64,000 bases of DNA from Desulfoscipio geothermicus (GTDB lineage: Bacteria > Bacillota > Desulfotomaculia > Desulfotomaculales > Desulfallaceae), in NCBI GenBank assembly GCA_016841205.1, contig JAENZP010000008.1, positions 101,038 through 165,037 on the forward strand, written 5' to 3'. Of this stretch, positions 8,020 through 18,692 are shown in pieces. The stretch's first letter is position 1. Each line of letters opens with the position of its first letter. The notes beneath the pieces were generated by a model that was not told the origin of the DNA, made no database searches, and was given only the letters and a program-made list of their open reading frames with translations. The translations under genes were made by a program, and so were the position numbers.

Positions 8020-9207
8020 ATGCCGCAGAACAGCTATAGAAAAAGCGGGTTATGGCCCATTATTATCTTTGCTGTATTGCTATTATTTGTCGCCGGCTGT
8101 AATAACTCGTCTGTATCCACCGGAGCTTTTTCGCCCGGTTCCGAAGCCAATCAACCGATACCGATGCCTGACCAAACAGCACCATCCGGTCAGCTAAAAG
8201 TGCATTTTCTGGATGTTGGCCAGGCTGATAGCATTTTAGTGCAGCTGCCCAATAACCAAAACATGCTTATAGACGCCGGTAATAACGATGACGGAGATAA
8301 GATAATTAATTACCTAAACAAAGCCGGGGTTAAGCAAATTGACTATCTTGTCGGTACTCATCCTCATGAAGATCATATCGGTGGTATGGATACGGTAATC
8401 AAGAATTGTACCATTGGCAGGGTATATATGCCGAGGGTAACCAATACAACCCGGACATATGAAGACGCATTGACAGCCGTTAAGGGCAAGGGATTAAAGA
8501 TCACCACCGCCAAAGCCGGCCTTAAAATAGTTGATGACGGCTCTGTCCAAGCGGTAATGCTGGCTCCGTACAGCAGTGAATACGAGGACTTGAACAATTA
8601 CTCCGCAGTAATCAAGCTTACTTTCGGAGAGGTCAGTTTCCTTTTTACGGGCGATACCGGGGAACAATCAGAAGCGGAAATACTGGTGGGCGGCATTTCA
8701 CCGCAAGCTGATGTCTTTAAAGTGGGTCATCATGGCAGTCATTCTTCAACTTCAGCGGCTTTTTTGCAAGCAGTAAAGCCCGAGTATGCGGTCATTTGCA
8801 TCGGTGCCGGTAATGATTATGGTCACCCGCATAAAGAAACCCTGACCAGACTGCAAGGTATTAAAGTATTTAGAACTGATCTTGACGGTACGGTTGTCTT
8901 TGCTACAGATGGCCGGGAGATTAAGGTAACCACCGGTAAGAATAACTCCGGTACATCTTGGGAGCCAGGTGGATCTGGGTCGTGGTCGACCACCGGTCAA
9001 AATGACAACAGCATATCTGCGTCAAATAATGATCGAATATATGTAGATGACAGCGGCCAGGGTTTGATTAAGGGGAATATAAACTCCAAGGGTGAGAAAA
9101 TATACCATATGCCGGGTGAGGCCGGTTATGCAAATACCAAACCTGAGCAATGGTTCAAGACCGAAGCGGAAGCTGTGGCCGTCGGGTTCAGACCGGTAAA
9201 TGATTAA
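8020..9207 (+). CDS. ComEC/Rec2-like metallo-beta-lactamase-fold lipoprotein
   Basis: The protein begins with a lipoprotein signal (L-L-F-V-A-G-C, cysteine about residue 28), so it is anchored outside the membrane. A metallo-beta-lactamase domain follows. It has F-L-D-V-G-Q-A-D-S, the metal motif T-H-P-H-E-D-H-I-G-G, F-T-G-D-T-G, and K-V-G-H-H-G-S-H-S-S. It corresponds to the soluble domain of the DNA-uptake protein ComEC without its channel. A Ser/Gly-rich linker leads to a C-terminal module (G-N-I-N-S-K-G-E-K-I-Y-H-x-P-G) seen at the ends of some secreted nucleases. A DNA or nucleotide substrate is likely but unproven. ATG 8020 is preferred over GTG 8014 because AGGAGG is at 8006-8011. Confidence 0.85.
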   Translation: MPQNSYRKSGLWPIIIFAVLLLFVAGCNNSSVSTGAFSPGSEANQPIPMPDQTAPSGQLKVHFLDVGQADSILVQLPNNQNMLIDAGNNDDGDKIINYLNKAGVKQIDYLVGTHPHEDHIGGMDTVIKNCTIGRVYMPRVTNTTRTYEDALTAVKGKGLKITTAKAGLKIVDDGSVQAVMLAPYSSEYEDLNNYSAVIKLTFGEVSFLFTGDTGEQSEAEILVGGISPQADVFKVGHHGSHSSTSAAFLQAVKPEYAVICIGAGNDYGHPHKETLTRLQGIKVFRTDLDGTVVFATDGREIKVTTGKNNSGTSWEPGGSGSWSTTGQNDNSISASNNDRIYVDDSGQGLIKGNINSKGEKIYHMPGEAGYANTKPEQWFKTEAEAVAVGFRPVND

Positions 9208-9307
9208 AAAAATCAGTGACATTAGCCTTTCCCAAAGGTTCTTTTAACCTTTACGGGCAAATGCTATAATATTGTGAGTTGACCTTTTAAGGAGAGAGGA
9301 ATTACCG

Positions 9308-11122
9308 TTGGAAATAAGACAGGATCGTATTCGTAATTTTTGTATCATTGCCCATATTGATCATGGCAAATCCACCCTGGCGGACAGGCTGTTGGAATAT
9401 ACCGGTGCGCTGACCCAACGGGAAATGTCCGAGCAGGTGTTGGATAACATGGAGTTGGAGAGGGAACGGGGCATTACCATTAAATTGCGGGCTGTGCGCT
9501 TGAACTACCGGGCCAGGGATGGGCAGGATTATGCCCTTAACCTTATCGATACGCCGGGGCACGTTGATTTTACCTATGAAGTGTCCCGCAGTCTGGCCTC
9601 CTGTGAAGGAGCCCTGCTGGTGGTGGATGCCGCCCAGGGTATCGAAGCCCAGACGCTGGCCAATGTTTATCTGGCCATTGACCATGATTTGGAGATAATT
9701 CCGGTAATCAATAAGATAGATTTGCCGGCGGCCGACCCGGAGGGGGTCAGAAACGAAATTGAAGAGGTTATCGGGTTAGATGCTCAAGATGCCGTACTGA
9801 CTTCAGCCAAGACGGGGGCAGGCATCGAGGAAATTTTAGAAGCCATTGTGCGCAGAATTCCCCCGCCCCGGGGTGATCAAAAGGCACCATTACAGGCGCT
9901 GATTTTTGACTCCCATTATGATTCCTACAAAGGTGTCATTGCCTACTTTAGGGTAATGGAAGGGCGGCTGGAAAAGGGCATGCTCATTAAAATGATGGCC
10001 ATCGGTAAGGAGTTTGAGGTAAATGAATTGGGGGTGTTTAAGCCTGCCCCAACCTTAGTTGACGAACTGCGTGCCGGTGAGGTGGGCTTTTTAGCGGCCA
10101 GTATTAAAAATGCCCGGGATTGCCGGGTGGGAGATACCATTACGGATGCCAATCGGCCCGCCATTGCGCCGCTGCCGGGTTACCGCCAGGTTAAGCCAAT
10201 GGTCTACTGCGGGTTATATCCTGTGGAGTCTAATGAATATGGTGATTTGCGTGATGCACTGGATAAACTAAAGCTTAATGATGCGTCATTGGTTTACGAT
10301 GCCGAATCATCCGAAGCACTGGGGTTTGGCTTTCGCTGTGGCTTTCTGGGGCTTTTACACATGGAAATCATCCAGGAGCGGCTGGAACGGGAGTATGGGC
10401 TGAGCCTCATCACCACCGCTCCCAGCGTGATGTACCGGGTTAATATCGTTACCGGAGAAACGCTGGAGATTGAAAACCCCAGCCTGATGCCGCCCAGCGG
10501 CGGTATAGTGTCGGTGGAGGAGCCCTTTGTAGCGGCCACCATAATGGTGCCCCAGGAATTCGTGGGGGCGGTGATGGAACTTAGCCAGGAGCGCCGGGGT
10601 GTTTACAAGGATATGGTTTACCTGAGCCAGAGCCGGGTAATGGTTAAATATGACCTGCCCTTGAGCGAAATTATATTTGACTATTTTGACCAGTTGAAAT
10701 CGCGCACCAGGGGCTATGCCTCCCTCGATTATGAATGGGCGGGATTCCGGCAGTCTAAACTGGTTAAAATGGATATTTTAGTTAACGAGGAGCCTCTGGA
10801 TGCCTTGAGCTTTATTGTACACCAGGAAAAGGCCTACCAGCGGGGCCGGGCCCTGGTTGAAAAATTGAGGAGTCTGATTCCCCGCCAGTTGTTTGAAGTA
10901 CCCATCCAGGCCGCCATAGGGAATAAGGTGATAGCCCGGGAAACGGTGCGGGCCCGCCGTAAGGATGTGCTAGCCAAGTGCTATGGGGGCGACATCACTC
11001 GTAAACGTAAGCTGCTGGAAAAACAAAAAGAGGGGAAAAAGCGGATGAAGCAGGTAGGCAGTGTGGAAATACCCCAGGATGCGTTTATGGCTGTGCTGAA
11101 CATCGGTGAAGAAAAAAAATAA
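9308..11122 (+). CDS. lepA: Elongation factor 4, LepA
   Basis: LepA is a ribosome-binding GTPase that can back-translocate stalled ribosomes. The 604-residue protein has the normal length and all GTPase motifs: A-H-I-D-H-G-K-S-T at residues 15-23, D-T-P-G-H near 80, and N-K-I-D near 134. The LepA-specific C-terminal domain is basic ([17 protein letters not shown]). Translation starts at TTG, with AAGGAGAGAGG a suitable distance upstream. A TATAAT box at 9265-9270 probably belongs to its promoter. It leads into hemW and the heat-shock genes, a common order in this group. Confidence 0.97.
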   Translation: MEIRQDRIRNFCIIAHIDHGKSTLADRLLEYTGALTQREMSEQVLDNMELERERGITIKLRAVRLNYRARDGQDYALNLIDTPGHVDFTYEVSRSLASCEGALLVVDAAQGIEAQTLANVYLAIDHDLEIIPVINKIDLPAADPEGVRNEIEEVIGLDAQDAVLTSAKTGAGIEEILEAIVRRIPPPRGDQKAPLQALIFDSHYDSYKGVIAYFRVMEGRLEKGMLIKMMAIGKEFEVNELGVFKPAPTLVDELRAGEVGFLAASIKNARDCRVGDTITDANRPAIAPLPGYRQVKPMVYCGLYPVESNEYGDLRDALDKLKLNDASLVYDAESSEALGFGFRCGFLGLLHMEIIQERLEREYGLSLITTAPSVMYRVNIVTGETLEIENPSLMPPSGGIVSVEEPFVAATIMVPQEFVGAVMELSQERRGVYKDMVYLSQSRVMVKYDLPLSEIIFDYFDQLKSRTRGYASLDYEWAGFRQSKLVKMDILVNEEPLDALSFIVHQEKAYQRGRALVEKLRSLIPRQLFEVPIQAAIGNKVIARETVRARRKDVLAKCYGGDITRKRKLLEKQKEGKKRMKQVGSVEIPQDAFMAVLNIGEEKK

Positions 11123-11207
11123 GAGGTGATTAGGATAAGTTGCTATTTATGTGACGGTGAGAACGAACTGGTATCCCGCTTAGGGGATAAGCCGGGGGGA
11201 CCGGGCG

Positions 11208-12383
11208 TTGCTTGAAAATAGTTTGCCTGCTGCTCTATATATTCACATACCCTTTTGTGTGCGTAAGTGCCGTTACTGTGACTTTGTTTCTTATCCATAT
11301 AATGAATCTAACGCTCGCCTTTATATCACCGGCCTGCGCCGGGAGATAGAACTACGGGTGGGGGGGAAGCTTGATAAACGGTGGCCTTTGTCCACCGTTT
11401 TTATCGGTGGGGGTACGCCTACTTGTTTATCAACTGCCATGCTTTTGGAAATAATAAATTTTATAAAAGGGCATTTCATTTTATCATCCGGTGTGGAATT
11501 TACTATAGAAGCCAACCCCGGTACGGTAGATGCTGATAAACTATCCGCCCTGCGCCGGGCCGGGGTCAATCGGCTCAGTTTAGGGGCCCAGGCTTGCACT
11601 GAGGCCACGCTGGGCATTCTGGGACGTATACATACCCATGCGCAGACGGTGGCGGCAGTACGGCAGGCCAGGGAGGCAGGCTTTGAAAATGTAAACATGG
11701 ATCTCATTTTTGAGGTCCCCGGGCAGACACTTACCGAGTGGCAGTGCTGCCTTGAACAGGTAGTGGCTTTGCAACCGGAACATGTATCTGCCTATGGTCT
11801 GCAGTTGGAGGAGGGCACGCCATTAAAAGAGCAAGTGGACAGTGGACTTTTGCAACCTTGCGTAGAAGAGGATGGCCTAGCTATGTACCGGGCTGCTGCT
11901 GAAATATTAAAGACGGCCGGTCTGGAACAATATGAGATTTCCAACTTTGCCCGGTCAGGGCGACAATGTTGTCATAACCTGGTTTACTGGCATAACGAAG
12001 AATATCTGGGATTGGGGCCGGCGGCGCACTCCCGCCTGGGGGGAGTGCGTATGTCGAACGAGGCTAACCTGATTGATTACATGACCAGGCTGAATACCGG
12101 AGCGCTGCCGGTGGCTTGGTCCGAGGATATTACCCCGGAAAACGATATCTTTGAGACTATTTTTTTGGGGCTTCGCATGATCTGTGGGCTGGATCTGGAG
12201 CGTTTCAGACAGCGGTTTGGCAGGCCACTTAGTCAAATGTACCCTGGTCTTACAGAATCTCTGGTAAATAAAGGATTGCTGGAACGCCGGGGCAATCACT
12301 TACGCTTAACCCAACGCGGTTTAATGGTGGCCAATGAGGTTATGTGCGAGTTTACACCTACGGTGAATATTCTTGACAAATGA
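11208..12383 (+). CDS. hemW: HemW, radical SAM haem chaperone (formerly HemN-like)
   Basis: The 391-residue protein has the radical SAM motif C-V-R-K-C-R-Y-C-D-F close to the N-terminus after Y-I-H-I-P-F, then G-G-G-T-P-T. It also has the coproporphyrinogen oxidase-like C-terminal domain. HemW lacks the extra N-terminal cysteine region of true HemN and is thought to insert haem into proteins. Position between lepA and hrcA is the classic location for HemW. It starts at TTG behind a G-rich site. The last codons overlap the -35 box of the hrcA promoter. Confidence 0.9.
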   Translation: MLENSLPAALYIHIPFCVRKCRYCDFVSYPYNESNARLYITGLRREIELRVGGKLDKRWPLSTVFIGGGTPTCLSTAMLLEIINFIKGHFILSSGVEFTIEANPGTVDADKLSALRRAGVNRLSLGAQACTEATLGILGRIHTHAQTVAAVRQAREAGFENVNMDLIFEVPGQTLTEWQCCLEQVVALQPEHVSAYGLQLEEGTPLKEQVDSGLLQPCVEEDGLAMYRAAAEILKTAGLEQYEISNFARSGRQCCHNLVYWHNEEYLGLGPAAHSRLGGVRMSNEANLIDYMTRLNTGALPVAWSEDITPENDIFETIFLGLRMICGLDLERFRQRFGRPLSQMYPGLTESLVNKGLLERRGNHLRLTQRGLMVANEVMCEFTPTVNILDK

Positions 12384-12401
12384 AACCACTAGTGCTATGT
12401 T
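12373..12401 (+). promoter_or_regulatory. Sigma-A promoter of the hrcA operon
   Basis: TTGACA at 12373-12378 and TATGTT at 12396-12401 are separated by 17 bases, and a CIRCE operator follows at once. The -35 box overlaps the end of hemW. Confidence 0.85.
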
Positions 12402-12412
12402 TTTAATAGGTG

Positions 12413-12439
12413 TTAGCACTCAATATAGGAGAGTGCTAA
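12413..12439. promoter_or_regulatory. CIRCE operator, HrcA binding site
   Basis: A perfect TTAGCACTC-N9-GAGTGCTAA inverted repeat lies between the promoter and the hrcA ribosome site. HrcA binds this site and shuts off the heat-shock operon when chaperones are in excess. Confidence 0.98.
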
Positions 12440-12455
12440 CAAGGAGGTGTCCTAA

Positions 12456-13502
12456 ATGACCCTTGACGCCAGGAAAAAAAATGTTTTAATGGCCATTGTG
12501 CAAGATTACATTGCCACTGCGGAACCGGTAGGCTCCCGGACCATCGCCAGAAAATATAAACTGGGAGTGAGCTCGGCTACCATTCGCAATGAAATGGCCG
12601 ACCTGGAGGAGATGGGGTACATTGAGCAGCCTCATACTTCAGCCGGGCGGGTTCCTTCCGACCAGGGGTATAGGTATTACGTGGACCATTTGATGAAACG
12701 CGAGGAGTTTAATTCAAAAGAAGCAAAACTGGTGCTTAATGGTTACCTGACCAAGAAACGGGAAGTTGGGCATGTACTGAGAAATGCCGGGCAGTTATTA
12801 TCGCAGATTACCAACTATACCGGGGTGGTAATGACCAGTGGCTTGGGCGGGGGCAGGTTCAAACACATTCAGTTGGTGCATATGGGCGGGAGGCAGTCAA
12901 TGGTAATAATGGTAACCGATGCCGGAGCTGTGCACCACCAGATTATTGATATACCGGAGAGCATTCAGGCAGTTGATCTGGAAACTATTTCCTCAGTATT
13001 GAATCATAAGCTGCAGGGTAAAACAATTGAAAATATTCGTTTGACATTAATTCAGGAAATTTATTTTGAACTAGCCAAGCAAAAACATATCTTGGATATG
13101 GCGATGGATGTTATTCAAGAAGGTCTGTCCTTGGAAACCGGGGAGAAAATATATCTTGGCAGCATCTTTAATATTTTAAACCAGCCTGAATTCCATAACA
13201 TAGAAAAGGTGAAAGTACTGCTCAGTTTGCTGGAAAATGAACATGAGCTGGCCAATATCATGACTGATGTTTTCCAGGAGGAGGGCGTAACGGTACGCAT
13301 TGGCGAAGAGATGGAGGACGGTCGGTTGAAGGATTACAGTCTAGTAATGGGCACGTATCATATGGAGGGCAAACCGGTTGGGAGAATTGGCCTTTTGGGG
13401 CCTACCAGGATGGATTATTCCAGGGCGTTTGCCGTGGTGGAATATATGACGGACAACATTTCACTGGTTATAGAAAGACTGATGCGCTGGCGTGGTAAAT
13501 AA
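12456..13502 (+). CDS. hrcA: Heat-inducible transcription repressor HrcA
   Basis: HrcA represses class I heat-shock genes by binding CIRCE. The N-terminal winged helix is clear (A-R-K-K-N-V-L-x-A-I-V-Q-D-Y-I near residue 5, then V-S-S-A-T-I-R-N-E-M-A-D-L-E), and the H-T-S-A-G-R-V-P-S-D-x-G-Y-R-Y-Y-V-D motif follows. The rest matches the GAF-like domain and dimer region. Length (348 residues) is normal. It is the first gene of a hrcA-grpE-dnaK-dnaJ-prmA cluster and sits directly behind its own operator, so it controls itself. Confidence 0.98.
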   Translation: MTLDARKKNVLMAIVQDYIATAEPVGSRTIARKYKLGVSSATIRNEMADLEEMGYIEQPHTSAGRVPSDQGYRYYVDHLMKREEFNSKEAKLVLNGYLTKKREVGHVLRNAGQLLSQITNYTGVVMTSGLGGGRFKHIQLVHMGGRQSMVIMVTDAGAVHHQIIDIPESIQAVDLETISSVLNHKLQGKTIENIRLTLIQEIYFELAKQKHILDMAMDVIQEGLSLETGEKIYLGSIFNILNQPEFHNIEKVKVLLSLLENEHELANIMTDVFQEEGVTVRIGEEMEDGRLKDYSLVMGTYHMEGKPVGRIGLLGPTRMDYSRAFAVVEYMTDNISLVIERLMRWRGK

Positions 13503-13601
13503 GCGTAGTCTGGGGTATATTATTGTAAATTTTAAATTAAGACCACACTGTAAGCATAAAAACATGGGCGACTTTAAAGTGTTGGCCAAGGAGTGACGGG
13601 C

Positions 13602-14225
13602 ATGGATAAATTACATGATGCTGCGGCCGACAGGGTCTGTGCGGCACCGGGTGAGCATTTAGCGAATGATGATTTAAAGCAGGCAGGCGGTCAGACAAGT
13701 AACGATGTTGAGGATTTTGCAGGACAGGCGGCGGGTCATCCGCAGGGGGAGCCTGTGGATGTGGAACGGCTGCAAAATGAACTGGCCGAGCAAAAGGCTA
13801 AAGCCGAGGAATACTTCAACCGGCTGGTGCGACTTCAGGCTGATTTTGATAATTTCCGCAAGCGTACGGTGAAGGAAAAAGAAGACTTCTTTAAATATGC
13901 CGCTGCTTCTATATGCGAGGCGCTGTTGCCGGTGCTGGATAATTTTCAGCTGGCTCTGGCTGCCAAAGAGCAGGACCCGGCCAAGGTGGCTGAGGGGGTA
14001 GCTATGATTTTTAGGCAGCTGCAGGAGGTACTGCAAAAAGAAGGACTTACGCCGGTGGCGGCGGTGGGTGAACAATTCGACCCTGCCCTGCATGAAGCGA
14101 TTATGCAAGAAATAACGGATGAATATGATGATAACACTGTAACAGCGGAATTGCGCCAGGGGTATTATCTTAAGGATAAATTACTGCGTCCGGCGCTGGT
14201 TAAAGTTGCTAAATCGGGAGATTAG
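13602..14225 (+). CDS. grpE: Nucleotide exchange factor GrpE
   Basis: GrpE releases ADP from DnaK. The first 60 residues are acidic and disordered, then a long coiled coil leads to the L-R-L-Q-A-D-F-D-N-F-R-K-R segment. The beta-domain has the conserved V-A-A-V-G-E-x-F-D-P-A-L-H-E-A-I. I prefer ATG 13602, eight bases after AAGGAG, to a GTG at 13593 inside that site. The length of 207 residues is normal. It lies between hrcA and dnaK in the heat-shock operon. Confidence 0.96.
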   Translation: MDKLHDAAADRVCAAPGEHLANDDLKQAGGQTSNDVEDFAGQAAGHPQGEPVDVERLQNELAEQKAKAEEYFNRLVRLQADFDNFRKRTVKEKEDFFKYAAASICEALLPVLDNFQLALAAKEQDPAKVAEGVAMIFRQLQEVLQKEGLTPVAAVGEQFDPALHEAIMQEITDEYDDNTVTAELRQGYYLKDKLLRPALVKVAKSGD

Positions 14226-14254
14226 TTGATAGCTAAACATAGGAGGCGATAAGT

Positions 14255-16132
14255 ATGGCTAAAGTATTGGGCATTGACTTAGGTACCACCAACTCCTGTA
14301 TGGCAGTAATGGAGGGTGGTGAAGCGGTGGTTATACCCAACGCTGAAGGTGGACGTACCACCCCTTCCGTGGTGGGATTCTCTAAAACAAGCGAGCGGCT
14401 GGTCGGCCAGGTGGCTAAAAACCAGGCGGTCAGCAACCCCGACCGCACCATAAGTTCCATTAAAAGGCATATGGGTTCTAATTATAAAGTAAATATAGAT
14501 GGTAAGGAATATACGCCTCAGGAAATATCCGCCATGATATTGCAAAAAATGAAAACTGACGCGGAAAGCTACCTGGGTGAGAAGGTAACGCAGGCTGTTA
14601 TAACCGTACCGGCTTATTTCACTGACGCACAGCGTCAGGCCACCAAAGACGCCGGTAAAATTGCCGGCCTGGATGTACTGCGGATTATTAATGAGCCTAC
14701 GGCGGCATCGCTTGCTTATGGCTTGGATAAAGGCGATGAGCAAACCATCCTGGTGTTTGACCTGGGCGGTGGCACTTTTGACGTATCAATTTTGGAGCTG
14801 GGTGACGGAGTGTTCGAAGTTAAGGCCACCAGTGGGAACAACCGGCTAGGCGGCGATGATTTCGACCAGCGTATTGTGGAATACCTGATCAGTGAGTTTA
14901 AAAAGGATACCGGTATTGACTTAAAAGGTGACCGGATGGCTATGCAGCGTCTCAGGGACGCTGCGGAAAAAGCCAAGGTGGAACTGAGCGGGGTAATGTC
15001 GGCTAATGTCAACCTGCCCTTTATTACAGCTGACGCCAATGGTCCCAAACACCTGGATATTAACCTTACCCGGGCCAAGTTCAATGAACTGACGGCAGAT
15101 TTGGTGGAAAAGACAATGGGACCCACCAGGCAGGCAATGTCCGATGCTGGTTTAAGTCCCCAGGATATTCATAAGGTACTGCTGGTGGGAGGTTCCACCC
15201 GTATGCCTGCGGTGCAAGAAGCCATCAAGAATTTTATCCAAAAAGAGCCCCACAAGGGTATCAATCCGGACGAGTGTGTGGCCATTGGCGCGGCTATTCA
15301 AGCCGGTGTGCTGGCTGGTGAAGTTAAAGATGTACTGCTGCTTGACGTTACCCCGCTTTCCCTGGGTATTGAAACCCTGGGCGGTGTATCCACCAGGCTG
15401 ATCGAACGAAATACCACTATCCCCACCTCTAAGAGCCAGGTGTTCTCCACCGCCGCCGATGGGCAAACTACGGTGGAAATCCATGTGCTGCAAGGTGAGC
15501 GTTCTATGGCGGCAGATAATAAAACGCTGGGGCGGTTCCAACTGTCCGGTATACCGCCGGCACCCCGGGGCGTGCCGCAAATTGAAGTTAGCTTTGATAT
15601 AGACGCTAACGGTATCGTCAATGTTTCGGCCAAGGATAAAGGCACGGGCAAAAGCCAGAGCATTACCATTTCGGGTGGCACGGGTCTCAGCGATGAAGAT
15701 ATTGATAAGATGGTTAAAGACGCCGAGAAAAATGCTGCCGATGACGAGCGCCGTAAAGAACTGGTGGAACTGCGCAATCAAGCCGACAGCATGATTTACC
15801 AGGCTGAGAAGACTATTAAAGACCTGGGTGACAAGGCAGATAAGGATAAAGTGGAGCAGGTTAATCAGGCTGCCGAGCGGCTTAAGGAGGCCGTCAAGGG
15901 TGATAATATTGAAGCCATCAAGGCGGCTACTGAAGAATTAACTAAACCGCTGTATGAGCTGACCGCTTTATTGTATCAACAGCAGCAGGCCGAGTCTGAC
16001 CAGACGGGCGGTGCCGCCGGGGCTGGTTGCGATGGCTGTGGTGCCGACGGTTGTGGTACCGCTACCGGGGAAAATAAAGAAAATGTAGTGGATGCCGAGT
16101 TTGAAGTTGACGATGATAAAAAAGATAAATAA
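14255..16132 (+). CDS. dnaK: Hsp70 chaperone DnaK with a cysteine-containing tail
   Basis: DnaK is the central Hsp70 chaperone. The protein opens with [10 protein letters not shown], has the ATPase signatures [12 protein letters not shown] and [11 protein letters not shown], and a complete substrate-binding domain. At 625 residues its length is normal and the ending D-A-E-F-E-V-D-D-D is usual. The disordered tail is odd: it contains three cysteines (about residues 592, 595 and 600, spaced C-x2-C-x4-C) amid glycines and aspartates. Most DnaK tails have no cysteines there. The preceding gene is grpE and AGGAGGCG precedes the ATG. Confidence 0.98.
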   Translation: MAKVLGIDLGTTNSCMAVMEGGEAVVIPNAEGGRTTPSVVGFSKTSERLVGQVAKNQAVSNPDRTISSIKRHMGSNYKVNIDGKEYTPQEISAMILQKMKTDAESYLGEKVTQAVITVPAYFTDAQRQATKDAGKIAGLDVLRIINEPTAASLAYGLDKGDEQTILVFDLGGGTFDVSILELGDGVFEVKATSGNNRLGGDDFDQRIVEYLISEFKKDTGIDLKGDRMAMQRLRDAAEKAKVELSGVMSANVNLPFITADANGPKHLDINLTRAKFNELTADLVEKTMGPTRQAMSDAGLSPQDIHKVLLVGGSTRMPAVQEAIKNFIQKEPHKGINPDECVAIGAAIQAGVLAGEVKDVLLLDVTPLSLGIETLGGVSTRLIERNTTIPTSKSQVFSTAADGQTTVEIHVLQGERSMAADNKTLGRFQLSGIPPAPRGVPQIEVSFDIDANGIVNVSAKDKGTGKSQSITISGGTGLSDEDIDKMVKDAEKNAADDERRKELVELRNQADSMIYQAEKTIKDLGDKADKDKVEQVNQAAERLKEAVKGDNIEAIKAATEELTKPLYELTALLYQQQQAESDQTGGAAGAGCDGCGADGCGTATGENKENVVDAEFEVDDDKKDK

Positions 16133-16274
16133 AGTATCATTTGAAGTTTGGTAACAGGAATTTGACTAATTGCGTAGAATGATATAAAGTCGTTTACTAT
16201 TAAATATTTGCCGTTCGGGAGGGCTATATTTAGCTCTCCCGGTGGTGTTTGAAGTATAAGGTGGTGGATCCCCC

Positions 16275-17399
16275 GTGGCAAAACGGGATTATTATGAGGT
16301 GCTGGGTGTTTCCCGGGACGCTTCGCCTGAGGAAATTAAGAAGGCCTTTCGCAAATTAGCCCGCCAGTATCACCCCGACGTCAATAAAGAAGATAATAAC
16401 GCTGCGGAGAAATTCAAAGAAGTTAACGAAGCCTATGAAGTATTAAGTAATGCCGAAAAACGTGAAGCTTATGACCGTTTCGGACATGCGGCTACGGACG
16501 GCCAGTTTAACGGTGGCTTTGGAGGTTTTGGCGGCGGCGATTTTGGCGGTTTTGGTGATATATTTGATATGTTTTTCAGTGGCGGCGGGCGCCAGCGGCG
16601 GAACGGTCCCGAGCCGGGCGCCGATTTACGGGTGGATATGGAGCTGACCTTTGAAGAGGCTGCTTTTGGCTTGGAAAAAGATATAAAAATTCCCCGTACT
16701 GAGGAATGCAGCACCTGTGGCGGCAGTGGGGCGGCACCGGGCACCGCAAAGAAAAACTGTGACGTTTGTAAAGGCACGGGGCAGATTCAGTATGCTCAGA
16801 GCACCCCGTTCGGGCGCATTGTGCAGTCCCGTATCTGTGACCGCTGCCGTGGCTCCGGGGTGATTATTGAAAAACCCTGCCCTACCTGCCGGGGTTCCGG
16901 CACCGTAAGGCGAAGCCGGAATTTAAAAGTAAAGATTCCCGCCGGGGTGGATACCGGTTCCCGGTTGCGTTTATCCGGTGAGGGAGAAAAAGGTTTGCGT
17001 GGCGGGCCGCCGGGAGATTTGTTTGTGTATATACACGTGAAGTCCCATGCTACGTTCAAACGGGAAGGCAACAATGTTATTGTTGATACGGATATCAGTT
17101 TTGTCCAGGCTGCTTTAGGTGATGAAATCAATGTGCCCACTTTAGATGGTGATGCCAAGCTAAAGGTTCCGGAGGGCACGCAGTCGGGTATGGTATTGCG
17201 CATGAAAAGCAAGGGCATTCCCGATGTGCGTGGCTATGGACGTGGGGACCAGCATGTACGCATCAGAGTGGTTACACCCACCAGGCTAACCGGTAAACAA
17301 AGGGATCTGCTAAAGGAATTTGCTCATATCGAGGGGCAAAAGCCGCATAGTGGGGAAAAAGGGTTTTTCGAAAAAATGCGGGACGCTTTTTCAGGCTAA
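16275..17399 (+). CDS. dnaJ: Co-chaperone DnaJ
   Basis: DnaJ brings unfolded proteins to DnaK and stimulates its ATPase. The J domain with H-P-D is near residues 33-35, and a Gly/Phe-rich region follows (about residues 75-105). The zinc domain has four CxxCxGxG repeats between about residues 145 and 215. Translation starts at GTG. In the 142-base gap after dnaK, a hairpin with about ten paired bases (16216-16241) without a T run may adjust the level of dnaJ relative to dnaK. Confidence 0.97.
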   Translation: MAKRDYYEVLGVSRDASPEEIKKAFRKLARQYHPDVNKEDNNAAEKFKEVNEAYEVLSNAEKREAYDRFGHAATDGQFNGGFGGFGGGDFGGFGDIFDMFFSGGGRQRRNGPEPGADLRVDMELTFEEAAFGLEKDIKIPRTEECSTCGGSGAAPGTAKKNCDVCKGTGQIQYAQSTPFGRIVQSRICDRCRGSGVIIEKPCPTCRGSGTVRRSRNLKVKIPAGVDTGSRLRLSGEGEKGLRGGPPGDLFVYIHVKSHATFKREGNNVIVDTDISFVQAALGDEINVPTLDGDAKLKVPEGTQSGMVLRMKSKGIPDVRGYGRGDQHVRIRVVTPTRLTGKQRDLLKEFAHIEGQKPHSGEKGFFEKMRDAFSG

Positions 17400-17452
17400 G
17401 ATATATCTTGCATTTATGGTTAGTTTAAGTTAGACCCTGGGGGGGTTTGTGT

Positions 17453-18379
17453 TTGGAATGGCTGGAGATTGCTGTTGCCTCACCTGTGGAGTTGGTGGAA
17501 GCAGTGGCAAATGTTTTTAATGAAATTGGTTCGGGCGGGGTTGTCATAGAAGACCCCGCCTTAATTGTGGACCTCATCACTAAAGGTACTGCCGATACAG
17601 TGGCCCCAACGCTAAAGCCGCCGCAGAGTGAGCAGGTCGCGGTGAAGGGTTATTTTTGCTGTGATTGCTTACTGCCGGAACGACTGGAGAGTTTGACCCG
17701 CAGGCTCGCCGATTTTCCAGTACAGTGGCAAACCATGGAAGTTAAGGAGCAGGATTGGGCTACTGCCTGGCAGGAATATTACAAACCAGTGCGGGTTGGT
17801 AGAAATATTATTGTGAAACCATCCTGGGAGGATTATATAGCCCGGGTGGGGGAAACCGTTATTGAGCTGGACCCCGGCATGGCTTTTGGCTGTGGCACTC
17901 ATGCCACCACTGCCATGTGCCTGGCTTTACTTGAAGAATTAGCGCCGGGTTGCGCAGTAGTTTATGATGTAGGCACAGGATCGGGCATACTTTCCGTGGC
18001 GGCGGCGCTGCTTGGTGCCCGGCAGGTAACTGCCGTGGATATTGATGAGCTGGCGGTGCGAACGGCCTGGGACAATGCCGAGCGTAACGGTGTGTCGGAC
18101 CGGGTGGCAGTGGTCCAGGGGAACTTGCTGGATAATCTGGCCGGTGGTCAGGCCGATTTAATAGTGGCCAATATTATTGCTGATGTGATTATCAACGTGG
18201 CCCAGGATGCTGCGGCGGCGCTTAAGCCCGGCGGCAGGCTGATTGCCTCGGGAATTATTAATGACCGGGCCGAGGAGGTGCGCCGGGCATTGGGTGATGC
18301 CGGCCTTGAACCCGTAAAGGAACTAACCGGAGGCGAGTGGGTGGCTATGGTTTACCGAAAAGGCATTGACCAGATGTAA
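17453..18379 (+). CDS. prmA: Ribosomal protein L11 methyltransferase PrmA
   Basis: PrmA adds methyl groups to ribosomal protein L11 using S-adenosylmethionine. The family signature D-P-G-M-A-F-G-C-G-T-H-A-T-T and the SAM loop D-V-G-T-G-S-G-I-L-S are both present. The N-terminal 140 residues match the L11-recognition domain. A TTG at 17453 is preferred over one at 17447 because the G-rich ribosome site ends at 17445, too close for the earlier start. Linkage to dnaJ is common in Firmicutes. Confidence 0.93.
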   Translation: MEWLEIAVASPVELVEAVANVFNEIGSGGVVIEDPALIVDLITKGTADTVAPTLKPPQSEQVAVKGYFCCDCLLPERLESLTRRLADFPVQWQTMEVKEQDWATAWQEYYKPVRVGRNIIVKPSWEDYIARVGETVIELDPGMAFGCGTHATTAMCLALLEELAPGCAVVYDVGTGSGILSVAAALLGARQVTAVDIDELAVRTAWDNAERNGVSDRVAVVQGNLLDNLAGGQADLIVANIIADVIINVAQDAAAALKPGGRLIASGIINDRAEEVRRALGDAGLEPVKELTGGEWVAMVYRKGIDQM

Positions 18380-18396
18380 ATTGGGGAGGCAAAACC

Positions 18397-18684
18397 ATGT
18401 CTAATGGCATTAACATAGGAATCATTCCCTGCGCGCAGTTACGCGGTCTGACTATGCTAACTTTTCTTGACGGCACTCAAGTTAGGGTTACTGGTCTGGA
18501 CCAGATACTTGCTGCCATTTACGCAGAGGGTGGGCAGGTGAACCTTGAGACTGCCGAAGAAATCGTTGACAGACTGGAGAAAAAGAATTATATCCCACCC
18601 TCGGCTCGACAGGAATATCAGAAGCTTCTTCTTAAGGAGTACAGGGTATATGTTGCTAGTAGGAAATGTAATATTGCGAAGTAA
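18397..18684 (+). CDS. Conserved small protein of unknown function
   Basis: The 95-residue protein has a short N-terminal segment with one cysteine (I-I-P-C-A-Q-L), then a beta-rich stretch (L-T-F-L-D-G-T-Q-V-R-V-T-G-L-D). A helical part follows, ending in N-Y-I-P-P-S-A-R-Q-E-Y. GGGGAGG lies before the ATG, 17 bases after prmA, so it is probably translated from the same message. I do not recognise a named family. The gene converges on the ferritin-like gene with only 8 bases between stops. Confidence 0.65.
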   Translation: MSNGINIGIIPCAQLRGLTMLTFLDGTQVRVTGLDQILAAIYAEGGQVNLETAEEIVDRLEKKNYIPPSARQEYQKLLLKEYRVYVASRKCNIAK

Positions 18685-18692
18685 AACGACTT

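Noticed and set aside
14279..15781. Long reverse-strand frames opposite dnaK
   Set aside because: They mirror the codon pattern of dnaK, lack ribosome sites and resemble no protein.
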